Virus record (IMG/VR): IMGVR_UViG_3300033149_003672
Span: 1 to 29,381 of that record
From: a virus
Length of the DNA stretch: 29,381 nucleotides
Reading direction: 5' to 3' (one strand)
Part shown: positions 1 through 6,740 of the stretch, piece after piece
Layout: each line of letters opens with the position of its first letter
Position numbering within the stretch: position 1 is the stretch's first letter
The notes under the pieces: generated by a model
Told to the model about the DNA's origin: nothing
Databases searched by the model: none
The model's input: the letters and a program-made list of their open reading frames with translations, nothing else
Made by a program: the position numbers and the translations under genes

Positions 1-43
1 ACCCCGCGCATTTTTTCGAAGGTTTCTTCATGGGGGGTATCAG

Positions 44-358
44 ATGGAGCGGGTATTTATCTGCAGTCTGTATGCCGGAGCCACGGCCCGTAATGAAGCT
101 GTGGCCGGGCGACTGTACCGAAAGGCGATCGAGGTGGACCACGCCCCCTTCGCGCCGCACCTACTCTACCCGCGTTTCCTTGATGCTCGCCGCCGGGAGG
201 AGCGCGACCTGGGCATCGCTTGTGAACAGACCTTCATGGAAGCCTGCGACGAGGTTTGGATCTACGTAGGGAATGGAATCTCCAGCGGGATGGACCGCAA
301 AATAATACGCGCCCTCGAGCTCGGCAAGCCGATCGTCGAAATTAAAAAATCTAACTAA
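44..358 (+). CDS. DUF7768/DUF4406-like nucleoside 2-deoxyribosyltransferase-fold protein
   Basis: This 104-aa protein matches the small phage proteins related to nucleoside 2-deoxyribosyltransferases. It opens with a beta strand and an ICSLYAG segment (residues 6-12). It then has the APHLLYPRFLD block (37-47), a CDEVWIYVGNGISSGM block (68-83) and an EL-GKPI ending, all usual landmarks of the DUF7768/DUF4406 group. Members are thought to bind nucleotides or act on N-glycosidic bonds, but their substrates are mostly unknown. The start is ATG 44, supported by a G-rich Shine-Dalgarno run at about 32-37. It lies just before the ParB-like gene, and with the glycosyltransferase and phosphoribosyltransferase downstream it fits a nucleotide-modification neighbourhood. 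The fold is fairly sure; the reaction is not. Confidence 0.7.
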   Translation: MERVFICSLYAGATARNEAVAGRLYRKAIEVDHAPFAPHLLYPRFLDARRREERDLGIACEQTFMEACDEVWIYVGNGISSGMDRKIIRALELGKPIVEIKKSN

Positions 359-383
359 GTATATTTTGGGCGAGACTGAAAAA

Positions 384-1121
384 ATGAGCAAGAGGAATAA
401 GAAAAAAGCAGCCAGTGTAAAGATACGGAGGACAAAGCTGAGCGAGATTACGCCGTCCGATGAGAACGAAAAGAGCCGAAGAATCACTCCCAACGCGTTC
501 GATGCTCTCAAAAAATCTATCGCTCAGTTCGGGTACGTAGAACCGATCGTTGTGAATGAAAAAACAATGAGAATAGTCGGAGGGCATCAGCGCTACAGAG
601 CTCTTCTGGAGGAAGGGATCGAGGAAGCCGATATCGTTCTCGTGAATATCGAAAATAAGGATGAAGAAAAAGCCCTAATGCTAGCCCTAAACAACCCCGG
701 GATGAAAGGGGAGTTCAGGGCGGAAGTTAGGGATCTCTTACGTGAAATAACCGACTGTGCGCCAGACATCTATGACAGTCTACGTCTTTTCGAAATCGAA
801 AAGAATCTTTCAGGTAAAAAAGATGATATTGAGGTCGAGAAAATCGATCCTGATGAAACGAAGGATAAGTATCCGGAAATGGAGCTAAGGCCGTATGAGC
901 ACTACGATTACATTATTGTACTCGCTCGGAACATACACGATTGGAATAAGCTCGCCAACGTTTTCGGAATCGAGAAAGTAAACGCACATCCGGTTCCAGG
1001 AAAGAAGCGAATTGGAATCGGACGCTGTGTAAGCGCTGAGAAGGTGCTGCAAATCATAGAGAGAAAGAAAAATGGAGATTCCACGATACCGAATCGTGAT
1101 CCCAAGCCACAGACGGCCTAA
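384..1121 (+). CDS. ParB-like (ParB/Srx fold) phage protein
   Basis: The N-terminal half carries a ParB N-terminal domain: an ITPNAFDALKKSIAQFGYVEPIVVN-type region begins about 35 residues in, followed by IVGGHQRYRAL, where GGHQR is the family's nucleotide-contacting motif. The rest is phage-type. After an acidic linker comes a separate C-terminal block with YEHYDYIIVLARNIHDW, which I have seen as a second domain in phage ParB proteins but cannot name. ATG 384 is preferred over TTG 366 because TTG would add only six unconserved residues. The end overlaps the glycosyltransferase gene by 50 nt. Phage ParB proteins beside base-modification and terminase genes are thought to help in DNA modification or packaging rather than plasmid partition. 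That role is inferred. The stretch looks more AT-rich than the structural genes. Confidence 0.8.
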   Translation: MSKRNKKKAASVKIRRTKLSEITPSDENEKSRRITPNAFDALKKSIAQFGYVEPIVVNEKTMRIVGGHQRYRALLEEGIEEADIVLVNIENKDEEKALMLALNNPGMKGEFRAEVRDLLREITDCAPDIYDSLRLFEIEKNLSGKKDDIEVEKIDPDETKDKYPEMELRPYEHYDYIIVLARNIHDWNKLANVFGIEKVNAHPVPGKKRIGIGRCVSAEKVLQIIERKKNGDSTIPNRDPKPQTA

Positions 1122-1827
1122 AAGTGCAAAAAGGATGTTATCTCTTTTCCCGACGGCGTTTTTTTCTGTCGGGGAGGATGAAGTCCAGGAATATGTAAAA
1201 GCCGGTGTGCCTCAAAGTAAGATTATTTCGCGCCCCCACGAAACAAATGGAAATCTATCCAGGGTTCGAAACTGGATAAATCTCCATGTGAAGGAGGAAA
1301 TAGTCGTCCAGCTTGATGACGATATTACATCGGTCTATTCGATGGTCGGTCGCACTCCTAGGAAAATAGATGATCCAGCAGCGATCTTAAGGGTAATCGA
1401 AAATACGATGATCTGCGCAAGGGACGCGGGCACTGCCGTTTTCGCTTGGGGAAACTCAATGGAACCGTTCAACCATGTTCCTCACGACCCAATCCGGCTC
1501 TATTCGCCTCCTAGCGGCGCGATTGGCTTTATAGGGAAGAAAATCCGCCTAGATGAAAACATCATCACAAAGGGAGACTGTCTTGATCTCTTGTGCCAGG
1601 TCTTACTTGAGTGGCGAATTATCTTTGTCGACTCTAGATTCGTGTTCAACCATGGTCGGGTAGGTAAAAACACTGGCGGTCTTCAGCTCTACCGAACCGC
1701 GGAAAGCGAAAAATACGCGCTTGAATACCTAAAAAAGAAGTGGGGATTCTGGATCTGTAATGAAATTAAAAAAAGAGGAAAGACCACGAAGATGTATGTG
1801 AGAGTCCCGCGACGGATCAAGATGTGA
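1072..1827 (+). CDS. GT-A-fold glycosyltransferase, TET-associated glycosyltransferase (TAGT)-like
   Basis: This 251-aa protein has the GT-A layout. It starts with a first strand and PSHRRP (residues 11-16), continues with ISRPHE and a SRVRNW segment, and has a metal-binding-type DDD at 82-84 following a VVQL strand. Near the C-terminus, NHGRVGKNTGGLQLYRT resembles the GG-x-YRT block of phage TAGT proteins. That family is known from comparative genomics to glycosylate modified bases in phage DNA, often beside TET/JBP oxygenases and ParB. No TET gene lies in this window, so the acceptor base is unknown; it could be made by a gene upstream of the window. ATG 1072 lies inside the 3' end of the ParB gene, so the two are probably translationally coupled. 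A glycosyltransferase acting on a protein or glycan remains possible. Confidence 0.68.
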   Translation: MEIPRYRIVIPSHRRPKSAKRMLSLFPTAFFSVGEDEVQEYVKAGVPQSKIISRPHETNGNLSRVRNWINLHVKEEIVVQLDDDITSVYSMVGRTPRKIDDPAAILRVIENTMICARDAGTAVFAWGNSMEPFNHVPHDPIRLYSPPSGAIGFIGKKIRLDENIITKGDCLDLLCQVLLEWRIIFVDSRFVFNHGRVGKNTGGLQLYRTAESEKYALEYLKKKWGFWICNEIKKRGKTTKMYVRVPRRIKM

Positions 1828-1828
1828 T

Positions 1829-2305
1829 ATGAGAGGTCCTCCACCGAAACCAACGAAGCTTCGCGTTCTGCAGGGAAACCCTGGAAGAAAACCGATCCGG
1901 AAGCGCGAGCCGGAACCCAGGGTCGGAACCCCGCAGTGCCCGGCCTGGCTGAAGGGCGAAGCCAGAAAGTGCTGGCAACGGAACGCCCCGAAACTAATCG
2001 AACTGGGACTGCTGACCGAGCTGGACGAGGACGAGTTCACTCGGTACTGCATTTCCCATGCGCAGAGGGTTGCAGCGGTCAAGTGGCTGGAGGAGCACGG
2101 AACTGTCTATCCGATCCGCGACGAAAAAACGGGACGAATCCGGTATCTCCAGCAAGTTCCGCAGGTTTCGATCGCGCGAAATGCCGCAAAACTGGCCTCC
2201 GTCCTCGGTGCTAAGTTCGGTCTCTCACCTGCCGACCGGACACGGATCCAGGTCCCAGAAAAAACAGTGTCGGACGACGACCTCGAGCACCTGCTCGGGT
2301 CTTAA
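1829..2305 (+). CDS. terS: Terminase small subunit, P27 (Terminase_4) family
   Basis: The 158-aa product begins GPPPKPTKLRVLQGNPGRKP, the highly typical opening of P27-family small terminases. PEPRVGTPQCPAWL and a helical core (ARKCWQRNAPKLIELGLLTELDEDEF) follow, and the C-terminal part has LGAKFGLSPADRTRI, another family landmark. TerS binds the packaging start site on phage DNA and loads the TerL motor. The start, ATG 1829, lies one base after the glycosyltransferase stop codon. TerS and TerL genes usually adjoin, but here TerL starts at 7866, so seven genes and about 5.5 kb separate the pair. Confidence 0.93.
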   Translation: MRGPPPKPTKLRVLQGNPGRKPIRKREPEPRVGTPQCPAWLKGEARKCWQRNAPKLIELGLLTELDEDEFTRYCISHAQRVAAVKWLEEHGTVYPIRDEKTGRIRYLQQVPQVSIARNAAKLASVLGAKFGLSPADRTRIQVPEKTVSDDDLEHLLGS

Positions 2306-2314
2306 ACTTAACCT

Positions 2315-2320
2315 AGGAGG
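2315..2320 (+). promoter_or_regulatory. Strong Shine-Dalgarno that sets the Csf2-like start
   Basis: AGGAGG lies 7 nt upstream of ATG 2328. It rules out the upstream in-frame ATG at 2058, which lies inside terS and would add 90 residues of out-of-frame terS sequence. The full leader, with TTAAAC and CCTAG before AGGAGGAAAAA, is closely echoed before the gene at 6741. Confidence 0.85.
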
Positions 2321-2327
2321 AAAAAAC

Positions 2328-3575
2328 ATGGAAAGGACACTTCGCTGTATCGGTGCCATCTATCGAGATGCAAAACTGCGCTCAGGCTCGTCGAGAAAAT
2401 CTGATCTGTTGGAATCGAGAATAGCTCAGGCCTGTGGGCAGCGGGATCTGGTGCGATTCGTCGAGATGCTTGCGGAACTGCTTCAAGCCACATTGGACAA
2501 CGAACACCTGCCTGGGGTGTTCCAAGAGGCAAACCGGGACGGCGAATCGATCCTGCGATGGATCCGAGAACATGTAAAAGCTACAGCTGCGCTGGCTATC
2601 CTGAGCGTATATGAAAAGGATCAGTTCGCTGCAGCCGTAAAAGATCTTACGAGCGAAGGTATACGTACGGAGAAGGCTGGGGATAAAACTGTCGAATCGC
2701 CTGCCCATGATATTGATGTGATGGTCGAGGTTCTGACACCGCTATCCCATGGTGCAGACAACAAGATGGGAAATTTCACTCTTTTCCGGCGTCAGGAAAT
2801 GATCGCCCGAAATGGTGGAGTTATTCGTCTCCCGTTCTATTCCGGGAATGCGTTGCGAGGACAGATTCGGGATCTATTGGCCGACCATCTCACGCTCTCG
2901 CTAGGGCTTTCGACGGACAAAGATCGCATGGCATACCGGCCATGGTTCTTCCATACCTTGTACGCTGGTGGGGAATTGGCGGAAACAGGGAAAGGTAAGG
3001 CGGCGGTCCCCAGGGCCGCGCTCAAGGTGATCGGTGAACGGCCCAACCTGACAGTTGATCTAGCAGATCACAAGCGATTCAGGACGATGATCCCGATGCT
3101 ATCGCTTCTCGGATGTGCGATCGGGAATCAGATCTTCGCTGGCCGGGTCAGGATCGGAGATCTGTTGCCTGAATGTGCAGAGACGGGAGCTGGGGACACC
3201 CCTGCGCACGAGCTCCTTACGTGGGAGTATCTTACGCGTCGGGACGACAGGGAAAATCTAGGCGAAGAAGACCAACACCACGGGATGGTCGCGACATGGG
3301 AGGTCATTAAGGCTGGCACTCACATGCGTGGGGGAATCGATCTCGAACCAAATATTCAGGAAATCGAAAAGTCCTGCCTTGCGCTTGGCCTGCAGCTGCT
3401 CCAGGACCACGGTGTGCTCGGCGCCTGCGCCCGGCGTGGATGGGGGCAGGTACGAATCGAATATTCTGGTGATCTTCCCTCTACAAAAACATATGTTTCT
3501 TTCCTTGAGAAGAGTAAGAAAGAAATTCTGAGCTACCTACAGGAGATGGAGGCAATCGAGAATGCTGGCGATTGA
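2328..3575 (+). CDS. Csf2/Cas7-like RAMP protein of a type IV CRISPR-like module
   Basis: This 415-aa protein carries the hallmarks of a Cas7-group RAMP subunit from about residue 128. It has a first strand leading to LTPLSHGADNK (136-146), then IRLPFYSGNALRGQIRD (166-182), the Cas7/RAMP P-x-x-x-G-x-x-LRG signature. WEVIKAGTHMRGGIDLE follows (324-340), and near the C-terminus GACARRGWGQVRIEY (365-379), a glycine-rich loop. The order and spacing best match Csf2, which forms the backbone that coats RNA in type IV effector complexes. The first 125 residues are an extra, apparently all-helical region, making it longer than the roughly 320-350 aa usual for Csf2. It overlaps the Csf1-like gene by 14 nt. 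I see no Cas6, array or adaptation gene. The RAMP call is strong; the type IV label rests on the neighbours too. Confidence 0.8.
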   Translation: MERTLRCIGAIYRDAKLRSGSSRKSDLLESRIAQACGQRDLVRFVEMLAELLQATLDNEHLPGVFQEANRDGESILRWIREHVKATAALAILSVYEKDQFAAAVKDLTSEGIRTEKAGDKTVESPAHDIDVMVEVLTPLSHGADNKMGNFTLFRRQEMIARNGGVIRLPFYSGNALRGQIRDLLADHLTLSLGLSTDKDRMAYRPWFFHTLYAGGELAETGKGKAAVPRAALKVIGERPNLTVDLADHKRFRTMIPMLSLLGCAIGNQIFAGRVRIGDLLPECAETGAGDTPAHELLTWEYLTRRDDRENLGEEDQHHGMVATWEVIKAGTHMRGGIDLEPNIQEIEKSCLALGLQLLQDHGVLGACARRGWGQVRIEYSGDLPSTKTYVSFLEKSKKEILSYLQEMEAIENAGD

Positions 3576-4224
3576 ATGGCTGGTTAACCAGCTAGATTCC
3601 TCTTCGTTCGAGAGATCCCATAAACCGGAAATCTGTGCCGTCACGGGGAAGCTGACTTGGTATCCTAAGCGTCGTGGAGGATACGTGTGGGAAGGGATGG
3701 CCGCGCCGCAGTCAGAGTGGATTGACGCGCGGTTGGCGACTGTGCTCGAGAATGGATATCTACGCTGGCAATCCTGGATTGTCGATCGCCATGGCCTTCG
3801 GGATAAACTAAAGCGCGCGGATATTCGTGATCTAGTTCTCAACCAGAGTGCAGAGCCGCCATGGGGAGCTTACGCGGCAGAAGATATGCGTCGCCATGGA
3901 GGTCTTCTCACGATTCTGAATCCAGCCTGGGATGAGAACGCAGTTATCCAGTTCGGAGCGTCGAGAACGTCAGTGGCTAGAACCCGCGAATGCTACGAGG
4001 CGATTTATCCGCTATACGCCGCCGGGTTCAGCAGAAAGGATCTGACCGAGCCGGATAGGTGTGGCGGAAAACGTATCCAGCAGTATGGGATCCTGAAGTG
4101 GATCGCTTTTCTGGATCGTTGGCGAGAGCGCTTCGGTTCGCCAGAATGGCGACTCGCGGTGTGGCTTCTGCCACCGCGGAAACAGGAGAAAAGTGAGGAG
4201 GAAAGCCATGGGGGGAGTGTATAA
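3562..4224 (+). CDS. Csf1-like (type IV large-subunit-like) protein, divergent
   Basis: This 220-aa protein sits between the Cas7-like and Cas5-like genes, where a Csf1-type subunit is expected. Seen directly: a CAVTG motif (25-29) followed by a basic/aromatic strand, PPWGAYAAEDMRRHGG (99-114), and several conserved-looking aromatic segments near the C-terminus. Csf1 proteins usually start with a Cys-containing motif, have a P-W/F segment followed by K/R-H in mid-protein, and are about 200-280 aa, which fits. The typical Csf1 zinc finger (two CxxC pairs) is not there: the only cysteines are C25, C144 and C167. ATG 3562 is preceded by GGAGG at 3548-3552 and overlaps the Csf2-like stop. In type IV complexes Csf1 occupies the position of Cas8. 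Without the neighbours I would not have named this protein. Confidence 0.55.
   Translation: MLAIEWLVNQLDSSSFERSHKPEICAVTGKLTWYPKRRGGYVWEGMAAPQSEWIDARLATVLENGYLRWQSWIVDRHGLRDKLKRADIRDLVLNQSAEPPWGAYAAEDMRRHGGLLTILNPAWDENAVIQFGASRTSVARTRECYEAIYPLYAAGFSRKDLTEPDRCGGKRIQQYGILKWIAFLDRWRERFGSPEWRLAVWLLPPRKQEKSEEESHGGSV
4196..4201 (+). promoter_or_regulatory. Shine-Dalgarno that sets the Csf3-like start
   Basis: AGGAGG lies 6 nt upstream of ATG 4208. This favours ATG 4208 over the in-frame GTG at 4193, which would place the Shine-Dalgarno inside the coding region. The site sits within the last codons of the Csf1-like gene, so the two genes are translationally coupled. Confidence 0.8.
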
Positions 4225-4867
4225 GATCACGTTCGAGCTGGACGGGCGGGGGGTCATTTATGACCCCCATGAACCGATCCATCTAGATGGAATTATAGCA
4301 TGGGCCGGTGCCTTCCGTTACCCGCCCGGCCCGCCGCCGGGCCGAACGGGGCCGGTTGAGGAACTGAATTTGCCACTCCGACAGGTGGAAATAAATGGCA
4401 CGCGAATTTACAAGGCATCGGCATTGTCCCCGGAGGGTGATGCTATCTATATTGGGCGGCATTTTCGAAAGCGCTTTCGGATCGAGCGCGCCGAGTTCTG
4501 TACCGATGCGATTATCAACCAATCGACTGGCCTTTACCGCCGAGTGAACAGGCGACTCGAAGTCGTACTGTGTCGGAAAATGGTCGGATGGTTCGATGGC
4601 ACGCCGAAGGACATCCGAAAATGGCTCAAGGCGCTGAGGGCGATCGGGCGAAAACGCGAGATGGGATATGGTCGAATCGTTTCGTTCAAAATAGAGCCGT
4701 CGGAAGAAGATCGGACCTGGCAGTGGGAAGGGATGGCGACACGGTATGTGCCACATCCTGCCGGTCTGAAACTCGTTCGCCCGCGCCCTCCCTACTGGAA
4801 CGCCACCGGGCGCGTCAAGTGCCTCGTTCCTGGGGAGAAGATTCCTGATGAAAATCCGCATGATTGA
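4208..4867 (+). CDS. Csf3/Cas5-like RAMP protein of a type IV CRISPR-like module
   Basis: This 219-aa protein starts with a RAMP-type strand, YKITFELDGRGV, followed by PIHLDGIIAWA (23-33). The P-x-x-LDG-x-(L/I)-A motif is characteristic of Csf3, the Cas5-like subunit that caps the 5' handle of the guide RNA in type IV complexes. A mid-protein segment has IYKASAL, and GRKREMGYGRIVSF (147-160) is the glycine-rich RNA-binding loop near the C-terminus. The two motifs together, at this spacing and in this gene neighbourhood, make this the best-supported type IV-specific call in the module. The 5' end overlaps the Csf1-like gene by 17 nt and the 3' end overlaps the radical SAM gene by 20 nt. Confidence 0.8.
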   Translation: MGGVYKITFELDGRGVIYDPHEPIHLDGIIAWAGAFRYPPGPPPGRTGPVEELNLPLRQVEINGTRIYKASALSPEGDAIYIGRHFRKRFRIERAEFCTDAIINQSTGLYRRVNRRLEVVLCRKMVGWFDGTPKDIRKWLKALRAIGRKREMGYGRIVSFKIEPSEEDRTWQWEGMATRYVPHPAGLKLVRPRPPYWNATGRVKCLVPGEKIPDENPHD

Positions 4868-6113
4868 AGCTACACATCTGCGGAACAGGGGATCGATTGG
4901 CTGCCACTACGTCGTCGAGGCAGCCCGGCGAGCGGGATTCTCCGTGGATTGGGAGCTAAGGCAGGAATACCATCACCATGAATACGATGTAGAGCTGATT
5001 TCTCTTCATCACTGTTTGGATTTCTTGCAGTTGCGCGACCTCCCGCGCCGCGGGAAAATCCGTCTCGTCGGTGGGCATGTAATGGCTAACAACCCGAGGC
5101 CGGCGATTCCGTTTGCAGATGTGATCTGTATCGGCGAAGGCGAGGAGTGGATCGTAATGGCGCTCAAAAGAATTCGAGAAGGAGCGAAAGCGAGGGACCT
5201 TGTGTCGCTTCCGGGGACGATCGTTCCATCAGCGTGGGATGGTGGGATTCCGTCTCCGAATGCAGTTACTCCTCTTCCTCGGCACAGACCTTACCTGAAT
5301 CGATGCGGGGAGGGTCACGCGCGCGTGTGGTATATCGAGATGGCTCGTGGCTGTCCGTTTGCCTGCCGGTTCTGCGAACTCGGGTGGAGCGTGAAATACA
5401 GGAAGCAGGAGAGGAAATGGCTATTCACCTGCCTCGACCTGATCGATACCTCTCGATCGAAGCGGGTCAGCTTTTTTGCGCCAGACGAAGCGTCTCATCC
5501 TGACTATCCAGATCTACTCGAAGAAATCCATCGTCGGGGGCTAATTACTTCGTTCGGATCTATGCGCTTGGATCGAGTGATGAAATCCAACCTTCCGTTC
5601 AGGAAAAATATGCTGATTCGTGTCGGCTTGGATGGCCTGACGGAAGCAACGCGAAAGCGGGTAGGAAAACCTCTCTCTGATGTGACCGTAGTCGAATACT
5701 TCAGGATGATGAGCACACGAGGGCACTCTAATTTCAAGGTTTTCGTAATCTTCGGTTATCCGTGGGAGGAACTGGAGGACTTCGACGAGTGGGAGCGGTT
5801 ATGGGGCCACATTACATCCATCCCACGGAAGCAATCCGCCCACGTCCGTGTGAAGTTTACGCCGTTTATTCCGCAGCCCTCTACGCCTCTCGGCCGAGAA
5901 ACGGCGAAGTACGACGAAAGAATGGTCGCTCGGATTCGGCGATGGCTTGATCGAGTTCGTGAACCGCACCGATATCCAGGGTGGTATATTGAGAGCGATG
6001 GCGTGATGTCAAAGCAAGCACACGAAATCCAATGTCGTCTCACACAAGGAGACGAAAATATCGTGTTCGATCTCGAGAAAGAGGGAATAAGATGCTCAAG
6101 TCTGTCGCGCTAA
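4848..6113 (+). CDS. B12-binding-domain-type radical SAM enzyme
   Basis: This 421-aa protein contains GCPFACRFCELGW, so C169, C173 and C176 form the CxxxCxxC motif that binds the radical SAM [4Fe-4S] cluster. The N-terminal ~150 residues look like the Rossmann domain of B12-dependent radical SAM proteins: LVGGH (73-77) and DVICIGEGEE (91-100) are landmarks of that class. The DxHxxG motif for base-off cobalamin is absent, so cobalamin binding is uncertain. Downstream blocks such as FGSMRLDR and IRVGLDGLTEATRKRVGK fit the TIM-barrel core. Such enzymes methylate, methylthiolate or rearrange unreactive carbons, including on nucleotides and RNA. ATG 4848 has GGGGAG at 4832-4837. It is coupled to the Csf3-like gene upstream and to the phosphoribosyltransferase downstream (22-nt overlap). 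The substrate is unknown; a nucleobase or guide RNA is my inference. Confidence 0.85.
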   Translation: MKIRMIEATHLRNRGSIGCHYVVEAARRAGFSVDWELRQEYHHHEYDVELISLHHCLDFLQLRDLPRRGKIRLVGGHVMANNPRPAIPFADVICIGEGEEWIVMALKRIREGAKARDLVSLPGTIVPSAWDGGIPSPNAVTPLPRHRPYLNRCGEGHARVWYIEMARGCPFACRFCELGWSVKYRKQERKWLFTCLDLIDTSRSKRVSFFAPDEASHPDYPDLLEEIHRRGLITSFGSMRLDRVMKSNLPFRKNMLIRVGLDGLTEATRKRVGKPLSDVTVVEYFRMMSTRGHSNFKVFVIFGYPWEELEDFDEWERLWGHITSIPRKQSAHVRVKFTPFIPQPSTPLGRETAKYDERMVARIRRWLDRVREPHRYPGWYIESDGVMSKQAHEIQCRLTQGDENIVFDLEKEGIRCSSLSR

Positions 6114-6703
6114 AAAGAGGTAGACTCTCGGAAGAAGAACGGCAGATTCTCCTGGGGGAGATAAGGACCTCACTGAGAGGCGCAATCCGGACGGCTTCTC
6201 CGGGCCACGCGTTTCGCCTGGCGCCCGATCTGCTCAGTAGTCAGCAGGTCGATATGAAGAAAGTTATCCACTCGCCGATTCCGCTGCTGTGCATCTCCCG
6301 GGTCGTATTCGAGATGCTCCGCGACGAGCCTGTCGAGGCGATCGGAGGGCCAGAGATAGGTGCGGTTCCGATTGCCGCAGGCGTGTCAATGCTCGCTGCG
6401 ATTCTTGGAGCTAGTCTGCCAGCGTTCATCGTTCGCAAGACGGCGAAGGGACACGGCCTTCGAAAAGACGTGGAGGGAACAGATATTAAGAGTAAGCGAG
6501 TGGCGCTCGTAGAAGATGTGATCGTGACGGGACGCACAATTTCTGAAGCGGTCCGGGTAGTGCAGCAAAAGAAAGCGAGAGTGATATCCGTAATCGTCCT
6601 ACTAGATTGGGAGCTGAGCGAATCCAGCGCGATAAGGAGAACAGAAATCCCGTGCTGGCCTCTCTTCAGAACGCGGGACCTACTTAGCGGTAAAGCGTCC
6701 TAG
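6092..6703 (+). CDS. Orotate phosphoribosyltransferase-like type I PRTase
   Basis: This 203-aa protein has VALVEDVIVTGRT (137-149), the PRPP-binding motif of type I phosphoribosyltransferases, in the form most like PyrE. IGGPEIGAVPIAAGVSM (84-100) and VRKTAKGHGLRKDVEG (114-129) match the phosphate- and substrate-side loops of orotate PRTases. The length fits as well. PyrE joins orotate to PRPP, but phage and mobile-element copies may handle modified pyrimidines or exchange bases. ATG 6092 is chosen because GAGGGAA at 6081-6087 precedes it; an upstream in-frame ATG at 6032 would add 20 basic, unconserved residues from within the radical SAM gene. The 22-nt overlap makes this the last gene of the coupled five-gene unit. 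Confidence 0.85.
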   Translation: MLKSVALKRGRLSEEERQILLGEIRTSLRGAIRTASPGHAFRLAPDLLSSQQVDMKKVIHSPIPLLCISRVVFEMLRDEPVEAIGGPEIGAVPIAAGVSMLAAILGASLPAFIVRKTAKGHGLRKDVEGTDIKSKRVALVEDVIVTGRTISEAVRVVQQKKARVISVIVLLDWELSESSAIRRTEIPCWPLFRTRDLLSGKAS

Positions 6704-6740
6704 ACGCGGCGATTAAACCTAGAAGACAGGAGGAAAAACC

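Noticed and set aside
2058-2327. Upstream ATG 2058 as start of the Csf2-like gene
   Set aside because: It lies inside terS in another frame, has no Shine-Dalgarno and encodes Arg/Ser-rich filler; AGGAGG points to ATG 2328.
4193-4207. GTG 4193 as the start of the Csf3-like gene
   Set aside because: The AGGAGG at 4196-4201 would then lie inside the coding region; ATG 4208 has it at ideal spacing.
4283-4861. Long minus-strand frame opposite the Csf3-like gene
   Set aside because: The sense gene carries RAMP motifs and good signals; the antisense frame is a shadow without recognisable features.
6032-6091. ATG 6032 as start of the PRTase gene
   Set aside because: The added 20 residues are basic and unlike the family, and lie within the radical SAM gene; a Shine-Dalgarno stands before ATG 6092.
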